A stretch of DNA of 64,000 nt from Marivirga lumbricoides (GTDB lineage: Bacteria > Bacteroidota > Bacteroidia > Cytophagales > Cyclobacteriaceae): positions 62,001 to 126,000 of the forward strand of contig NZ_BMEC01000011.1 of the NCBI RefSeq assembly GCF_014636295.1, given 5' to 3'. The notes under the pieces were generated by a model. It had not been told where the DNA came from, did no database searches, and saw only the letters and a list, made by a program, of their open reading frames with translations. Positions 9,364 through 20,700 of the stretch are shown here, one piece after another. Position 1 is the stretch's first letter. The number at the start of each line of letters is the position of its first letter. The position numbers and the translations under genes are program-made.

Positions 9364-12300
9364 TTACTGTCTTATTTTTTTAATTCTTAGTACCTGAATG
9401 TAGCCATTATTCTTAGCAAGTATTAAACAATTCATCTCTCCTACTTTTAGAGTAGCTATCTTTCTTACCTGTCCTGTAATCTTTGAACCTTCAAAATTTG
9501 ATACGTTCACCTTTTTATTCCCGAAAGTTAAAATGTTACCGTAACTGGCATCATATTTACCTAATTCAATTGTATTATCATAAAAATTACCTGCTAAAAG
9601 AACTGTTGGGTATTGATCAGTTGAAGAAGAATTCAACTCTACTCCGGCATTAACAGAGGAAAATTGCACTTTAGTTGGTAATTCATGATGAGTGAAATTC
9701 ATATTTCCATCATTAACATATAACATACTGGCAAATGCATTTGCTTCCATTACTTTCGATTCTTTTAATTTACCTGATCCGAAAATTTCCTCTAAACTTG
9801 CTTCGGCAAAATCTGTTGCATAAAGGTATTTCTTCTTTAAAGGTGACATTTGTTTTGTTAAATCCATGTGGTTAGCAAATGGCACCTCTTTTCCTTGTAA
9901 GTAATATGTCACAATTTGTTCCTCCTGACCATTATCGTCAAAATCGTTAACATACATTTTTACAGGTTGCTCTTTACTTGCTTTTAACCTCGAGTTTAAG
10001 CCGCTATTTCCTGCTAAAATATCCATATCTCCATCGTTATCAACGTCTAACACCTGAACATAATTCCATAAGCCCTTCTGTTCAGATACCTCTCTGGAAT
10101 CAAACCCTTTTCCATTATTCAGGAAGATTTTCAATACATCCCACTCCAAAGCCAAAATAAGATCTGGCCTGCCATCTTTGTTAATATCAGAAAATTGGCC
10201 ATCCTTTACCATACCAACTTCTGGCAATTCATTGGAATACTTTGCAGTTACCTCCTCAAATTTTCTATCCCCTTTATTAATGTATAAATAAGAATGTGGA
10301 ATTTTACCATAATTTTTCGGCACGGCTCTACCTCCTACAAATATATCTTGTAACCCATCACCGTTAATGTCCTCGCTTAAAATGCAGGAAGCTGTAATAA
10401 ATGCGTTATCAAGGTAGATCTTCTGTGAAAAATTTCCGCTTCCGTCATTAAAGTAAAGCCTCTGTCTTAAATATTCTGAATCACCCCAGTACTCATTTCC
10501 TCCGGCAGCAATCGCTAAATCAAGATGACCGTCATTGTCAAAATCTTTGAATACAGCATCTACATCTTCAAAAGTGCTATCGTTATGGATAAGCGGCACC
10601 TCAAGTTCAGTGAACTTTTTATTAGCATTTTGAATGAAAATTCTGCTCCGTTGTCTTTTGGCAGAACCTATAAATACATCTTCAAGCCCATCTCCATTGA
10701 TATCTCCAACTGCTAAGGCTGGCCCTTCAGTTGATACCATGTGAGGCATTAACCGCTCCCTGTTAAACTCTACAAAATCATTTTCTTTATGCTTAATTTT
10801 CAAATTAACTGAATCCGTTAGATCCTCAGTAATAAACTCCGGTGTAGCACGGTCAAGCATTTTAAAATCAAACAAAGGCAACCCGCTCTGCCATGCCATA
10901 GTATCCACACTATTAAATTTGGGATTCTTTAACTCCTGATAAGTGGCATCAGGAAAAATTATATAAATAGCTTTTACCTTCGAACTGTCTCCAATACCGA
11001 TATGAAAATTGCTCAAGGCACTGGATTGAAATCCTCTTACTGCATAATATTCATTACTGATAAAACCACTATCTGTAATAGCTATTACACGGGTGCCTAT
11101 TGCACTTCTATTGTTCGGGCTACCCTGCAAATTAAGTATCAGTGATTTTCCGGACACTCCATTTTCAACAGCTAAATTTTTATAGATGAAAGGCTTATCT
11201 GCTATATTATTTACCACAATGTCTAAATCTCCATCATTATCAAAATCAGCATAAACCGATCCATTAGAATATGAATCTTTATTGTTAGAGATAGCATTCT
11301 TGATATCTTCAAAGGTGTAATCCTTATTGTTACTAAAGAATTTATTCGGGATTTTGATTTGCGGCATCTTTTCAATGATCTCTAAATCCTCCTTATCAAC
11401 ATAGCCCATTTCTGTTTTTTTACGCTGATCAATGTTATTAGACATAAAGTTGGTATAATCGATGTCATTCATTCTGCGGGGAATGCCGTTGCTTACAAAT
11501 AGATCTTTGTAACCATTATTGTCAAAGTCAAAAAATAGGCCTGCCCACGACCAGTCAGTAGCTTCTACACCGGCTAATATAGCTATTTCACTAAAAGTGC
11601 TATCTCCATTATTAAGCTGGAGATTGTTTCTTGCAAATTGATCATTGTAGCCAAACCTCTTCTTAAACATATAAACATCGTATGCATCTTCCCCAAGAGA
11701 CCTTTTTAGAATCAATGGATCATACGGAAGCATGTCAAGCGATAGAATATCACTATATCCGTCATTATTAAAATCCGCCATATCAACCCCCATAGAAAAC
11801 CGGCTTGTATGGTTGATTTGGTTTGTAAGTACCTCTTTAAAAGTTCCATTCTTTTGGTTTAAATAGAGATAATCATTCTCATGAAAATCATTTCCAATAT
11901 AAATATCAGGATAACCATCATTATTAACATCTCCGGTTACTATGCCTAAGCCGTACCCGAGTGCTGAACTGTTAATACCTGCTTCAGCCGTAATATCAGT
12001 AAATTTCCCATTGTCATTTCTGAAATATTTATCTCCTGCAGTCAGGCTCTTCTTACCCTCAAAACTCTCCCTTTCTCCATATGTACCATTTTCATGGATG
12101 GAATGATTAAGCTGAAACATATCCAGATCACCATCCAAGTCGAAATCTACAAATACTGCCTGAGTGGCAAAACCCACCAGATCCAAATCGTATGAAATTG
12201 CCTCATCTGCATAAATGGGAATTCCATTTTCTATTTTCTGGCATACATATAATTGGTTAGCGCTTTTTAGTATCTCATGATCGCCTACTTCACTTAGGTA

Positions 12301-12699
12301 AATATCCATCAAGCCATCGTTATTGATATCTACTACAGAAGCACCCGTTGACCAGCCCCCTGTACCACCAACTTTGGCTTTATCAGTAATATCTTCAAAT
12401 TTAAAATCACCTTTATTCAAGAACATCTTATTTTGGCCTTGGTTAGCTGTGAAGTATAAATCCACCAACCCATCATTATTAAAATCTGCTGCAGCCAAGC
12501 CTCCCCCATTATAAAAATACATATAATCAAAAACTGAAAAGTCAGTAGTTTGCGTAAGGTTGTTCTCAAAATTTAACCCAGTGCTTTCAGCTTCCAATAA
12601 AATAAAAGAAGTATTATTGGTAGTATCATTCCGACAGCCAGAAAGAAATGAAACAACCAGAATAGAAGTAATTAAAATAAGGGTACTTAAACGACTCAT
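9364..12699 (-). CDS. VCBS/FG-GAP and ASPIC/UnbV repeat lipoprotein (second of pair)
   Basis: The 1111-residue lipoprotein (lipobox FLSGC, Cys at about 22) is built from many FG-GAP/VCBS blades with calcium-loop motifs such as DFNNDGLVDLYF, DINNDGLMDIYL and DFDLDGDLDMFQ, giving integrin-alpha-like beta-propellers. A central ASPIC/UnbV-like segment (about residues 540-600, 'AIGTRVIAI' to 'RGFQSSALSNFHIGIG') separates two propeller regions. Its ATG overlaps the stop of the preceding VCBS gene by 4 bp (ATGA type), indicating translational coupling. The function of these CRTAC1-like proteins is not established; surface binding of a ligand or glycan is inference. It is paired with a homologue of the same architecture. 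Confidence 0.88.
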   Translation of the reverse strand: MSRLSTLILITSILVVSFLSGCRNDTTNNTSFILLEAESTGLNFENNLTQTTDFSVFDYMYFYNGGGLAAADFNNDGLVDLYFTANQGQNKMFLNKGDFKFEDITDKAKVGGTGGWSTGASVVDINNDGLMDIYLSEVGDHEILKSANQLYVCQKIENGIPIYADEAISYDLDLVGFATQAVFVDFDLDGDLDMFQLNHSIHENGTYGERESFEGKKSLTAGDKYFRNDNGKFTDITAEAGINSSALGYGLGIVTGDVNNDGYPDIYIGNDFHENDYLYLNQKNGTFKEVLTNQINHTSRFSMGVDMADFNNDGYSDILSLDMLPYDPLILKRSLGEDAYDVYMFKKRFGYNDQFARNNLQLNNGDSTFSEIAILAGVEATDWSWAGLFFDFDNNGYKDLFVSNGIPRRMNDIDYTNFMSNNIDQRKKTEMGYVDKEDLEIIEKMPQIKIPNKFFSNNKDYTFEDIKNAISNNKDSYSNGSVYADFDNDGDLDIVVNNIADKPFIYKNLAVENGVSGKSLILNLQGSPNNRSAIGTRVIAITDSGFISNEYYAVRGFQSSALSNFHIGIGDSSKVKAIYIIFPDATYQELKNPKFNSVDTMAWQSGLPLFDFKMLDRATPEFITEDLTDSVNLKIKHKENDFVEFNRERLMPHMVSTEGPALAVGDINGDGLEDVFIGSAKRQRSRIFIQNANKKFTELEVPLIHNDSTFEDVDAVFKDFDNDGHLDLAIAAGGNEYWGDSEYLRQRLYFNDGSGNFSQKIYLDNAFITASCILSEDINGDGLQDIFVGGRAVPKNYGKIPHSYLYINKGDRKFEEVTAKYSNELPEVGMVKDGQFSDINKDGRPDLILALEWDVLKIFLNNGKGFDSREVSEQKGLWNYVQVLDVDNDGDMDILAGNSGLNSRLKASKEQPVKMYVNDFDDNGQEEQIVTYYLQGKEVPFANHMDLTKQMSPLKKKYLYATDFAEASLEEIFGSGKLKESKVMEANAFASMLYVNDGNMNFTHHELPTKVQFSSVNAGVELNSSSTDQYPTVLLAGNFYDNTIELGKYDASYGNILTFGNKKVNVSNFEGSKITGQVRKIATLKVGEMNCLILAKNNGYIQVLRIKKIRQ

Positions 12700-15600
12700 A
12701 AATTTTCAGCTACTTTAAATAGTCTTGCTTTTTGATTATTGATGGTAACAAGTAAATGCTTTTCTCCTTGAATGGTAATTTCAGAAATCTGCTTCACATC
12801 TCCACTTAATTTTGTACCTATTTTGCTTTGAGCAGTGGTTGTAAATTCCCCATTGCCTTCCCCTAACAATAACAAGCCTTCATTGGCGTCCAATTTAGAG
12901 AATTGAGGGATAAAAAAGCTATCATTTCCTGCAAGGAAAAGATCTACTTCGCCATCTTTGTTAAAATCTGAGCTATATACAGCATGAATGCTGGAGAACT
13001 GAGCTTCTGCAGGAAGTTTTATTATCTCAAAATCACCTTTACCTGAATTAATTGCTACAACTGATGAAAAAAGATTGGCCTCTTTTACTATTGCTTTCTT
13101 TATTAATTCCTGAGGGAAAAGATCCTGAATTGATTTTTCGGCATAATCCGAGAATTTAAGATTCTGCTTTCTTAATGAAGGTACCTGAGCGGTAAGGTCT
13201 TTTTTAGAGGCCACGGGTTTGTCTTTTCCTTCAATTGATTGTGTAATTATTTTTTCTGTATCTCCATTTCCATCAAAATCATACAACCATAATTTTGTAG
13301 GAGCTTCAACAGAACCTCCAAAAAAGAAATTATCTCCCCTATTTCCTAAAATCAAATCTGCGAGTCCATCATGGTTCAAATCTCTTGCTTCAACAACATT
13401 CCACCAACCTTTTTTACCTGATAAGCCAGTCTCAAGTCTTTTTAGTTGTTTTCCTTCTATTGCAAATATTTCAATACCCATCCATTCACCAATAATAACC
13501 AGTTCTTGCTTTTCATCTCCCACTAAATTGACTAATACTGCATCAGTGATCATTCCCAGATCATCTAACTCTCTTGCTCTTCTAAGCGTCATATCTGTAA
13601 AATTACCCTTGCCGTCATTTTCAAAAAGGAAAGCTTTGGGATTACTTCCATAGTTTTGGGGGATGCTTCTACTTCCAATAAATAAGTCCAGATCCCCATC
13701 CTCATCATAGTCAAAACTTAATGCTACAGAAGTGTTAAAGGTATTCTCACCGAGTGCATTAGATGATACTTCAAATGTTTTGTTTGATTGATTAATATAC
13801 AGGCGGTCAACAAAATCTTTATCACCCGCTGTAGCGTGGTTTCCCCCAGAGCCTACAAATATATCTTTCAATCCATCACCATTGGCATCAAAAGTATGAA
13901 TTGCTGTATCTTCATATCTATCTGACCCTTCCAAAACACGCATGTCAAAATTACCATCACTCTTCTGAAAATAGAGAGAGGTTGTTTGTCCTTTCGCCCC
14001 TCCCAAAATAATATCTTCAAGCCCATCACTGTTAAGATCCACTACTTCATGAATTTGACCTTCTCTTGACAACATTTTTATGACTAAACCCTCATTGTAA
14101 TAGTCAACATAGTTGTTTTCCTTGTGTGCCACAAAGTTGTTATTCTTTTCCACCAGTAAAGGAGACTTAGCCTGAATAAGGTCAGGTGTTATTACCTGAA
14201 GCTCCAGGGCTTCCTTTTCTACATCAGCGTAGCTTATTGTAAGGATGGAATCCAAAGGAATATTTTTAATAACAGACTTTCTGTTATTGGGCCATATCAA
14301 TACCATTGAATCTAGCTCACTGATACTTCCCAAGCCAAAGTTTAGTCTGTAATCTATAGATGACTGAAAGCCACGAGTTGGGATAAGCTGTTGGTAAAAT
14401 TTTTGTTGTTCAGCATACAATGTCACCTGGCTACCTATAGCATCTATATTGGGAGTTTGAAAGGATAAGTCCACTGTAAGAAAATGATTATTACCGTCTT
14501 CTGCAGAATTGTTTTTATAAATGAAGGAAGGCTGATTAAGATTATTAACTACCAGATCAAGATCGCCATCATTATCTAAATCTGCATAAGCCGCTCCGTT
14601 TGAAAAGGATTGCTGCCCTAAACCCATTTTCTCTTCTACAGCTATAAACTGAAGATTTCCGGTATTTTTAAAATATTTGTTAGGCTGTGGATTTGAAGGG
14701 ATTTTTTCCAATACAGATTCCATTTTTTCTTTCGTACCAGTAAGCACCATTTTTTGCACCACTTCGTTGGCAAAGAAATCCATAAAGTCAGCATCTGTTA
14801 CATCCTGATAAACACCATTGCAGACAAAAATATCTTTATAACCATCCATATCACCGTCAAAAATCAGAGCTCCCCAACTCCAGTCGGATTGGGCAACATC
14901 AGCATACCATGCAATTTCACTAAAAGAACCATTTTGGTTATTCAACTGTAAAGTGTTTTGCATGTATTGGTGATAAAAATCCCGTTCTAGCTTAAGCTGA
15001 TAAATATTATAGTTTTCAAACTGTAATTTCTGTTTAATCAGTGCATCCGTCTCTGGCAGCATTTCCGTAGTAAAAATTTCAGGATACCCATCATTATTAA
15101 TATCTGCCATATCAGCTCCCATTGAAGCCAGGCTTAAGTGTTTCATCCAGTCTTTTACCGATTCAGTAAAAGTACCATCTCCATTATTGATGTAGAGATA
15201 ATCTCTTTCGAAAAAATCGTTGGCTACAAAAATGTCCGGTAAATTATCATTGTTAACATCTCCCACAGTAACCCCCAGTCCGAAGCCAATTAAACTGCCG
15301 TAAATACCTGCTTCTTTCGAAACATCTACATATTTACCATGATCATTTCTTAGCAACTTATCCCCTCCGCCTTTAACAAAATCTTTTACATCCCAATCTT
15401 CCGCATAAAGCTCTCTTTTATTAGCATAGTTGAGGGTATTAACAGGAATAAAACTATTGTTAAGAATGTAGACGTCTAAATCACCATCAGCGTCATAATC
15501 GAAAAATGCGGCATGGGTGGTATACCCTGCTTCATTTAAACCATATTGAGCTGCTTTCTCGGTAAAAGTATTATTACCATTATTAATAAATAATTGGTTT

Positions 15601-16058
15601 TCCTGAGATATACCTTCCGTATAGCCTGCATTGCAAATATAAATATCCTGAAAACCGTCCTGATTGATATCTACTATGGCCACTCCTGTGCTCCAATTGT
15701 TGGAAATGTTAAAACCGGATGTTTCAGTAATATCCTCAAATTGAAAATTTCCTTTATTAAGGTAAAGCTTATTGGACACCTGATTCCCGGTGAATACAAT
15801 ATCATTTAAACCATCATTATTAATATCAATGATGCCTACTCCGCCTCCGTTGTAAAAATTTCTATAGGTGAATAAGTTGAATTTATCTTTATTTTCAACA
15901 ATGTTAATAAAATCTACTCCTGTTTGAGAAGTTTCAAGAAGTTGGAAAGTGGTGGGGATATTCTCCTCTAATTCAATAGTGTTTTCCTCTTGAGAGGAAC
16001 ATGAGCTAATAATAGGAATTAGTAGAACAGAAAAAATAAAGAGATTTGTGAACTTCAT
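12696..16058 (-). CDS. VCBS/FG-GAP and ASPIC/UnbV repeat lipoprotein (first of pair)
   Basis: This 1120-residue lipoprotein (lipobox IISSC, Cys at about 20) has the same layout as its downstream neighbour: an N-terminal propeller with loops such as DINNDGLNDIVF, DINQDGFQDIYI and DYDADGDLDVYI, an ASPIC/UnbV-like middle ('AIGSQVTLY' to 'RGFQSSIDYRLNFGLG'), and a second FG-GAP region. Both proteins share 'NFYNGGG' or 'YFYNGGG' near residue 65, so they are paralogues from an old duplication. It is 184 bp after SusD, with a strong terminator hairpin in the gap, so it is probably expressed at a lower level than SusCD. Role unknown; envelope-anchored binding protein is the best guess. Confidence 0.88.
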   Translation of the reverse strand: MKFTNLFIFSVLLIPIISSCSSQEENTIELEENIPTTFQLLETSQTGVDFINIVENKDKFNLFTYRNFYNGGGVGIIDINNDGLNDIVFTGNQVSNKLYLNKGNFQFEDITETSGFNISNNWSTGVAIVDINQDGFQDIYICNAGYTEGISQENQLFINNGNNTFTEKAAQYGLNEAGYTTHAAFFDYDADGDLDVYILNNSFIPVNTLNYANKRELYAEDWDVKDFVKGGGDKLLRNDHGKYVDVSKEAGIYGSLIGFGLGVTVGDVNNDNLPDIFVANDFFERDYLYINNGDGTFTESVKDWMKHLSLASMGADMADINNDGYPEIFTTEMLPETDALIKQKLQFENYNIYQLKLERDFYHQYMQNTLQLNNQNGSFSEIAWYADVAQSDWSWGALIFDGDMDGYKDIFVCNGVYQDVTDADFMDFFANEVVQKMVLTGTKEKMESVLEKIPSNPQPNKYFKNTGNLQFIAVEEKMGLGQQSFSNGAAYADLDNDGDLDLVVNNLNQPSFIYKNNSAEDGNNHFLTVDLSFQTPNIDAIGSQVTLYAEQQKFYQQLIPTRGFQSSIDYRLNFGLGSISELDSMVLIWPNNRKSVIKNIPLDSILTISYADVEKEALELQVITPDLIQAKSPLLVEKNNNFVAHKENNYVDYYNEGLVIKMLSREGQIHEVVDLNSDGLEDIILGGAKGQTTSLYFQKSDGNFDMRVLEGSDRYEDTAIHTFDANGDGLKDIFVGSGGNHATAGDKDFVDRLYINQSNKTFEVSSNALGENTFNTSVALSFDYDEDGDLDLFIGSRSIPQNYGSNPKAFLFENDGKGNFTDMTLRRARELDDLGMITDAVLVNLVGDEKQELVIIGEWMGIEIFAIEGKQLKRLETGLSGKKGWWNVVEARDLNHDGLADLILGNRGDNFFFGGSVEAPTKLWLYDFDGNGDTEKIITQSIEGKDKPVASKKDLTAQVPSLRKQNLKFSDYAEKSIQDLFPQELIKKAIVKEANLFSSVVAINSGKGDFEIIKLPAEAQFSSIHAVYSSDFNKDGEVDLFLAGNDSFFIPQFSKLDANEGLLLLGEGNGEFTTTAQSKIGTKLSGDVKQISEITIQGEKHLLVTINNQKARLFKVAENL

Positions 16059-16194
16059 GAGATATTTACAATTCTGTATTTGTTTTTAGTTGATTAATAA
16101 ACTCAGAGAATGAAATTTAACTTTTACGTTTATAAAAGCTATAATTTATTTCCAAAGATAGAATTGTTTGAATAAAATAAACAAAAGTAAAAAA

Positions 16195-16222
16195 AAAGGA
16201 TAATGCGCATACATTATCCTTT
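16195..16222 (-). terminator. Terminator/attenuator between SusD and the VCBS pair
   Basis: On the minus strand an 11-bp stem (AAAGGATAATG with CATTATCCTTT) and a 6-nt loop is followed by an unbroken T-run. It lies 20 bp after the SusD stop and before the next gene on the same strand, so it would terminate most SusCD transcripts and let some read through. Confidence 0.85.
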
Positions 16223-16242
16223 AATAATTATATAGTGGTTAA

Positions 16243-17772
16243 TTAATAACCTGGATTTTGAATAAGATTAGGATTTGTACTAATAGCAAGAGATGGAATT
16301 GGAAATAAAACTCTGAATTCCTCTGTATTATCTTTATAAGGCCAAGTATTCGTAAAAGTACCAAACCTGATTTGATCTTGCCTTCTCCAGAACTCAATAT
16401 ACATTTCTCTTCCTCTTTCATTTAGCATTTCTGTTACATCTAAAGAAGTTAAATCAGAGGCCCCTCTAATTTCTCTAAGTTCATTAACTATTGTCAAAGC
16501 TTCCTCAGAATTACCCTTCCACAGTTCAGCTTCAGCTTTCATTAGAACAGCATCGGCATATCTGAAAAGAATCTGTCTGTTCGGAAAAGCTCCTCCATTT
16601 TCCGGGTGATATTTCAAAATTCTTATGCCTGAAGCTTCTCCATTTCCAGTTAAACCAGGTAATTCTTTTGTGAATACTAACGGTGCTCCTGATCTAGTAG
16701 TCAATTGTTGTCCCTCATAGCCATATTGCTGTCCTACTAAAAAACCAAAACCATAACCATCAGTAGGAACATATCCTCTTCTGGTTTCTTGCCCTGAACC
16801 TGGAGCATTTGAATCAGAACTTCCTTCGAATAGTGCGTAAAATTCGGCAGTGGTTGTAAACCCGTTCCATCCTCCGGCAGTATTACCTTCAAATGCATTA
16901 TGATTATAATGTAAACCATTCCAAATTCTCGAACCGGCATCCCTATTTATTGTGAATATAGATTCATTATCAGGTGCTGGATCAAAAATTCCGAAATAAT
17001 TTTCTTCAAGAGCAAACCCGGCATTCGTAACTGCATTAACTGAGGCAATTACTACATCCATATCTGCATTATCAGGAGTAGATCCAGGGGCTGCTCCTAA
17101 TAGAATATGTTTATTCAAATAAACCTTAGCTTTTAAAAAATTAGCAGCAGCCTGAGAAGCCCGTAATATTTGAGCATCATTACCAGGGCCAATGGCAGGT
17201 AAATTGGCTATGTTTTCAGCAGATAAATCTTCTTCTATTAGTGCAACAGCCTCTTCTCTTGATAAGACACTCGGGTTAACATCAACTCCATCAGTTGCTT
17301 CTCTAAAAGGAACCTGTCCCCACAAGTCCATGATGATAAACATATTTAAAGCACGCAGAAACTTAGCTTCTGCCAACTGAGCAGGAGTAGCATCTGAGGC
17401 CGGATCAATTATTTGATTCAATACAAATACAGCTGCATTCCTATCATTCCACGCTGTTAAGTTAAATTGGTGTGTAGCATCCCATGTATGCTGATGAAGT
17501 GTTCTCCACACCCCGTTATCTCCCCAGTCAGTTCCTCTGGTGGGAACCAATAATTCATCTGAACTTACTTCCATCAAAGCATATGTGTTATCCTGCCCCC
17601 CTAAATTGGCTACCCTATTATAAGAATCCGTTAAATTAGGAGCAACATCAACACCATTAAATCCTCCATCCGGTGAATCAATTACGACAGAATCAATTTC
17701 TTCTACCTCTAAATCGGTACATGACCAAGCCACAACCGATAATCCCATTAGTATTATTTTAAATCTATTCAT
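16243..17772 (-). CDS. SusD/RagB-family glycan-binding lipoprotein
   Basis: The 509-residue protein has a lipobox (VAWSC, Cys at about 18) and the SusD pattern: an N-terminal TPR-like helical part ('AEAKFLRALNMFIIMDLWGQVPFREAT'-like block, about residues 125-150), a late 'RYADAVLMKAEAEL' helix (about 400) and a C-terminal 'LNERGREMYIEFWRRQDQIRFGTF' block followed by 'FPIPSLAISTNPNLIQNPGY' as in the family. SusD caps the SusC barrel on the cell surface and delivers ligand to it. It starts 24 bp after the SusC stop. The nearby trehalase suggests trehalose or a trehalose-containing glycan as ligand. Confidence 0.95.
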   Translation of the reverse strand: MNRFKIILMGLSVVAWSCTDLEVEEIDSVVIDSPDGGFNGVDVAPNLTDSYNRVANLGGQDNTYALMEVSSDELLVPTRGTDWGDNGVWRTLHQHTWDATHQFNLTAWNDRNAAVFVLNQIIDPASDATPAQLAEAKFLRALNMFIIMDLWGQVPFREATDGVDVNPSVLSREEAVALIEEDLSAENIANLPAIGPGNDAQILRASQAAANFLKAKVYLNKHILLGAAPGSTPDNADMDVVIASVNAVTNAGFALEENYFGIFDPAPDNESIFTINRDAGSRIWNGLHYNHNAFEGNTAGGWNGFTTTAEFYALFEGSSDSNAPGSGQETRRGYVPTDGYGFGFLVGQQYGYEGQQLTTRSGAPLVFTKELPGLTGNGEASGIRILKYHPENGGAFPNRQILFRYADAVLMKAEAELWKGNSEEALTIVNELREIRGASDLTSLDVTEMLNERGREMYIEFWRRQDQIRFGTFTNTWPYKDNTEEFRVLFPIPSLAISTNPNLIQNPGY

Positions 17773-17796
17773 CGTTTTAATTAAATTTAATAATTG

Positions 17797-20700
17797 TTAA
17801 AATGTAACATTAACCCCTACTGTCAATGTTCTCGGTCTAGGAAATGATGTATAATCAATTCCAAGAGATGGTACATCATTTAATGATTTATTCACATTTA
17901 CTTCAGGATCAATGCCACTATAATCAGTTAAGACAAATAAGTTTTGTGCATTAGCATAAGCACGCAATGATTTTATAAAACTATCCTGACCAATGTTAAA
18001 AGTATAACCTAGAGCAACATTTTGAAGTCTCAAATAATCACCCTTTTCAAGAAACCTTGTAGATACATCGGGAGCATTAATTGGAGCCTCTCCAGAAGTA
18101 AGAACATCCTCCGTAACATTTCTACCATTACCATAAGCACCAGCAGTGAAAAAAGCATTAGCTGTATTATTATAAATATAATGTCCGAACTGACCGTTCA
18201 GATAGAGACTCAAATCCCAATTTCCATAAACTGCACTGGTATTGATTCCCAAATTATAAATTGGGATTGGACTTTTTCCCAGGAATTGCTGAAAATCTCC
18301 ATCATTATATGTGGCTATACCATTTTCATCATACCCTTGAAAGTCTCTTAAATAATAAGCAAATAGTGATTGCCCTCCGGTAATTCTTTGGGCAAATGCG
18401 TTAGTTAATCCTTGACCAGATATCTCACCAGTATCAATTGATCCATCATATCCTTCAACTTTATTATCATTGTAAGATAAGTTGAATCCGAAATCCCAAG
18501 TAAGGTCAGAATTGTCAAGCAATACATAGTTTAAAGAAAACTCTACTCCCTGGTTGATCACATCAGCATCTAAGTTAAACCATGTAAAAGGTTGAGGTGC
18601 GGGTTGAGCAGATGTTACCTGTATTAACAGATCAGTCGTATTCTTTTTGTAAAAATCTAATGTACCTGTTAACCTATTATTAATAAATCCAAAATCAATA
18701 CCAATATTAGTTTGTGCTGTTTCTTCCCACTTCAAATTAGGATTATCAAATGCGATAGTCTGAAGACCTGGAATAATTATTTCTCCACCATCATTAAAAC
18801 CAATATCACTATACCCTTGTCTTCTCTGATAAAGATTATGAGGGATTTCCTGATTACCTGTTACTCCATAACCTAGTCTAAATTTCAAATTAGTAAATGC
18901 ATCAGGCATAAAAGATTCGTCTGAAACTCTCCATGCAAAAGCAGCTGATGGAAAAACTCCATACTTATTATCCTCACCGAAACGAGAAGAACCATCTGCT
19001 CTTACTGTGGCAGTAAAAAGATATTTATCTAATAAATTATAATTTACTCTCCCAAAGAAAGATTGTAACTCATCTACCTCACCGAATTTATCTTCTACTA
19101 CTCCATCAATTGGAACATCTGCAAAATTCCCCGGGGATTCAACAGTACCAACAGTAGGACGTAAAGTATTAACAAAGAAACGATTATCGTCTACACCAAA
19201 TTGCTGATAATCATTACTTATCCTTGCCCTTATATTATCGCCTGCATCATCTAAAATTTCTACCATTCGATCCATATCCGATACTCCCTGAAAACCAATC
19301 CCTTGTAAAGTATAGCCTCTTCTATCAAACTCCTGATACGAATATCCTGCCAAAACACTTAAATTACCATCCCCTACTTTCTTATTAAAATTTAAAAGAG
19401 CTTCAAATAAATTACTACTAGTTTCAATGCTAGAGATACCTGCCTGACCTTTACCAGCTGTAGTAGCAACCAATAGCTCCGGAGAAACCACCTGGTTTCT
19501 TACAGAACTTGAGTTATCAAAACCTCCATTTACCTGAAAATTTAAATAATCTGTGATGTCATAATCTAAAGAAAGATTAATTAACGCCCTATCCGTTTGA
19601 GCTTCATCCAAGTTATACTTAAGCATAGCTAAGGGATTTCTTATACCAGATACTTGCGTTTCTGCATTATTAGGTAAAGTTGGATTGGCAGCATAGGCAG
19701 CACCTAACAAATCACCTTCAAAACCAGCATTATTAGTAATAGGTGGAGCTACATCATTTATTCTAGAAAGAGTTATTTGCGTATTAAAATTTAACTTATC
19801 ATTTAAAAATCGCTGATTAAAATTAAGTCTGGCATTCAATCTTTCCATTGCAGAATTTTCTACTACTCCTTCTTGGTTTTCATAACCTAAAGAAACACGG
19901 TAATTACCTGTTTTGTACCCATCTGCGTAGGATAAATCGTGCTTATTAGAAATTGCCGTTCTCGTTATAGCTTCCTGCCAGTCAGTATCACCTCCAAAAT
20001 CTAACTCCTCTGGGTCTGCTCCAAAGTCTGTCAGGTTACTCAAGTATTGCTCTCTATCTAATAAATCAAATTTGTTAGCGGGAACTGCCCAGCTTACAGA
20101 TGCACCATATGAAATAGATTTTTTAGCTCCTTTCCCACTTTTAGTAGTGATCAAAACAACTCCATTAGCTCCCCTCGCTCCATAAATAGCCGTTGCCGAA
20201 GCATCTTTTAAAATATCAATGCTCTCAATGTCATTTGGATTTAAAAAATTTAAGGGATTTCTAGGTGAAGAAGTACCACTTCCAACATCTAAACCTCCAG
20301 CAGTTACATCACCTCCTGAAAGAGGTATGCCATCAACCACAAAAAGAGGGTTGTTGCCATTTCTAACTGAAGATGTTCCTCTTATTCTAATATTAATTCC
20401 AGCACCAGGTTCTCCACTAGCCGAAGTAATTTGGACACCTGCTGATTTTCCTTGAATTAATTGTTCAGGAGAACCTATAACTCCACCATTAAATTCTTTT
20501 GATGAAATTCTTTCTACTGCTCCAGTAGCATCTCTTGCCTCTATCTGACCATAACCTACTACCACGACTTCCGAAAGTTGAGCAATATCTTCTGTCAGCG
20601 TAACATCAATAACACTCCTGCCATTCACCGCAATCGTTTGCTCTTTATAGCCAATAAAAGAAAATTTAAGAGAAGCTCCCTCTCCAACGGATAATTGATA

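Noticed and set aside
13219-13653. 144-codon plus-strand frame opposite the VCBS gene
   Set aside because: It lies wholly inside a well-supported VCBS gene and is rich in Ser, Pro and Lys, as expected for the antisense of FG-GAP coding sequence.
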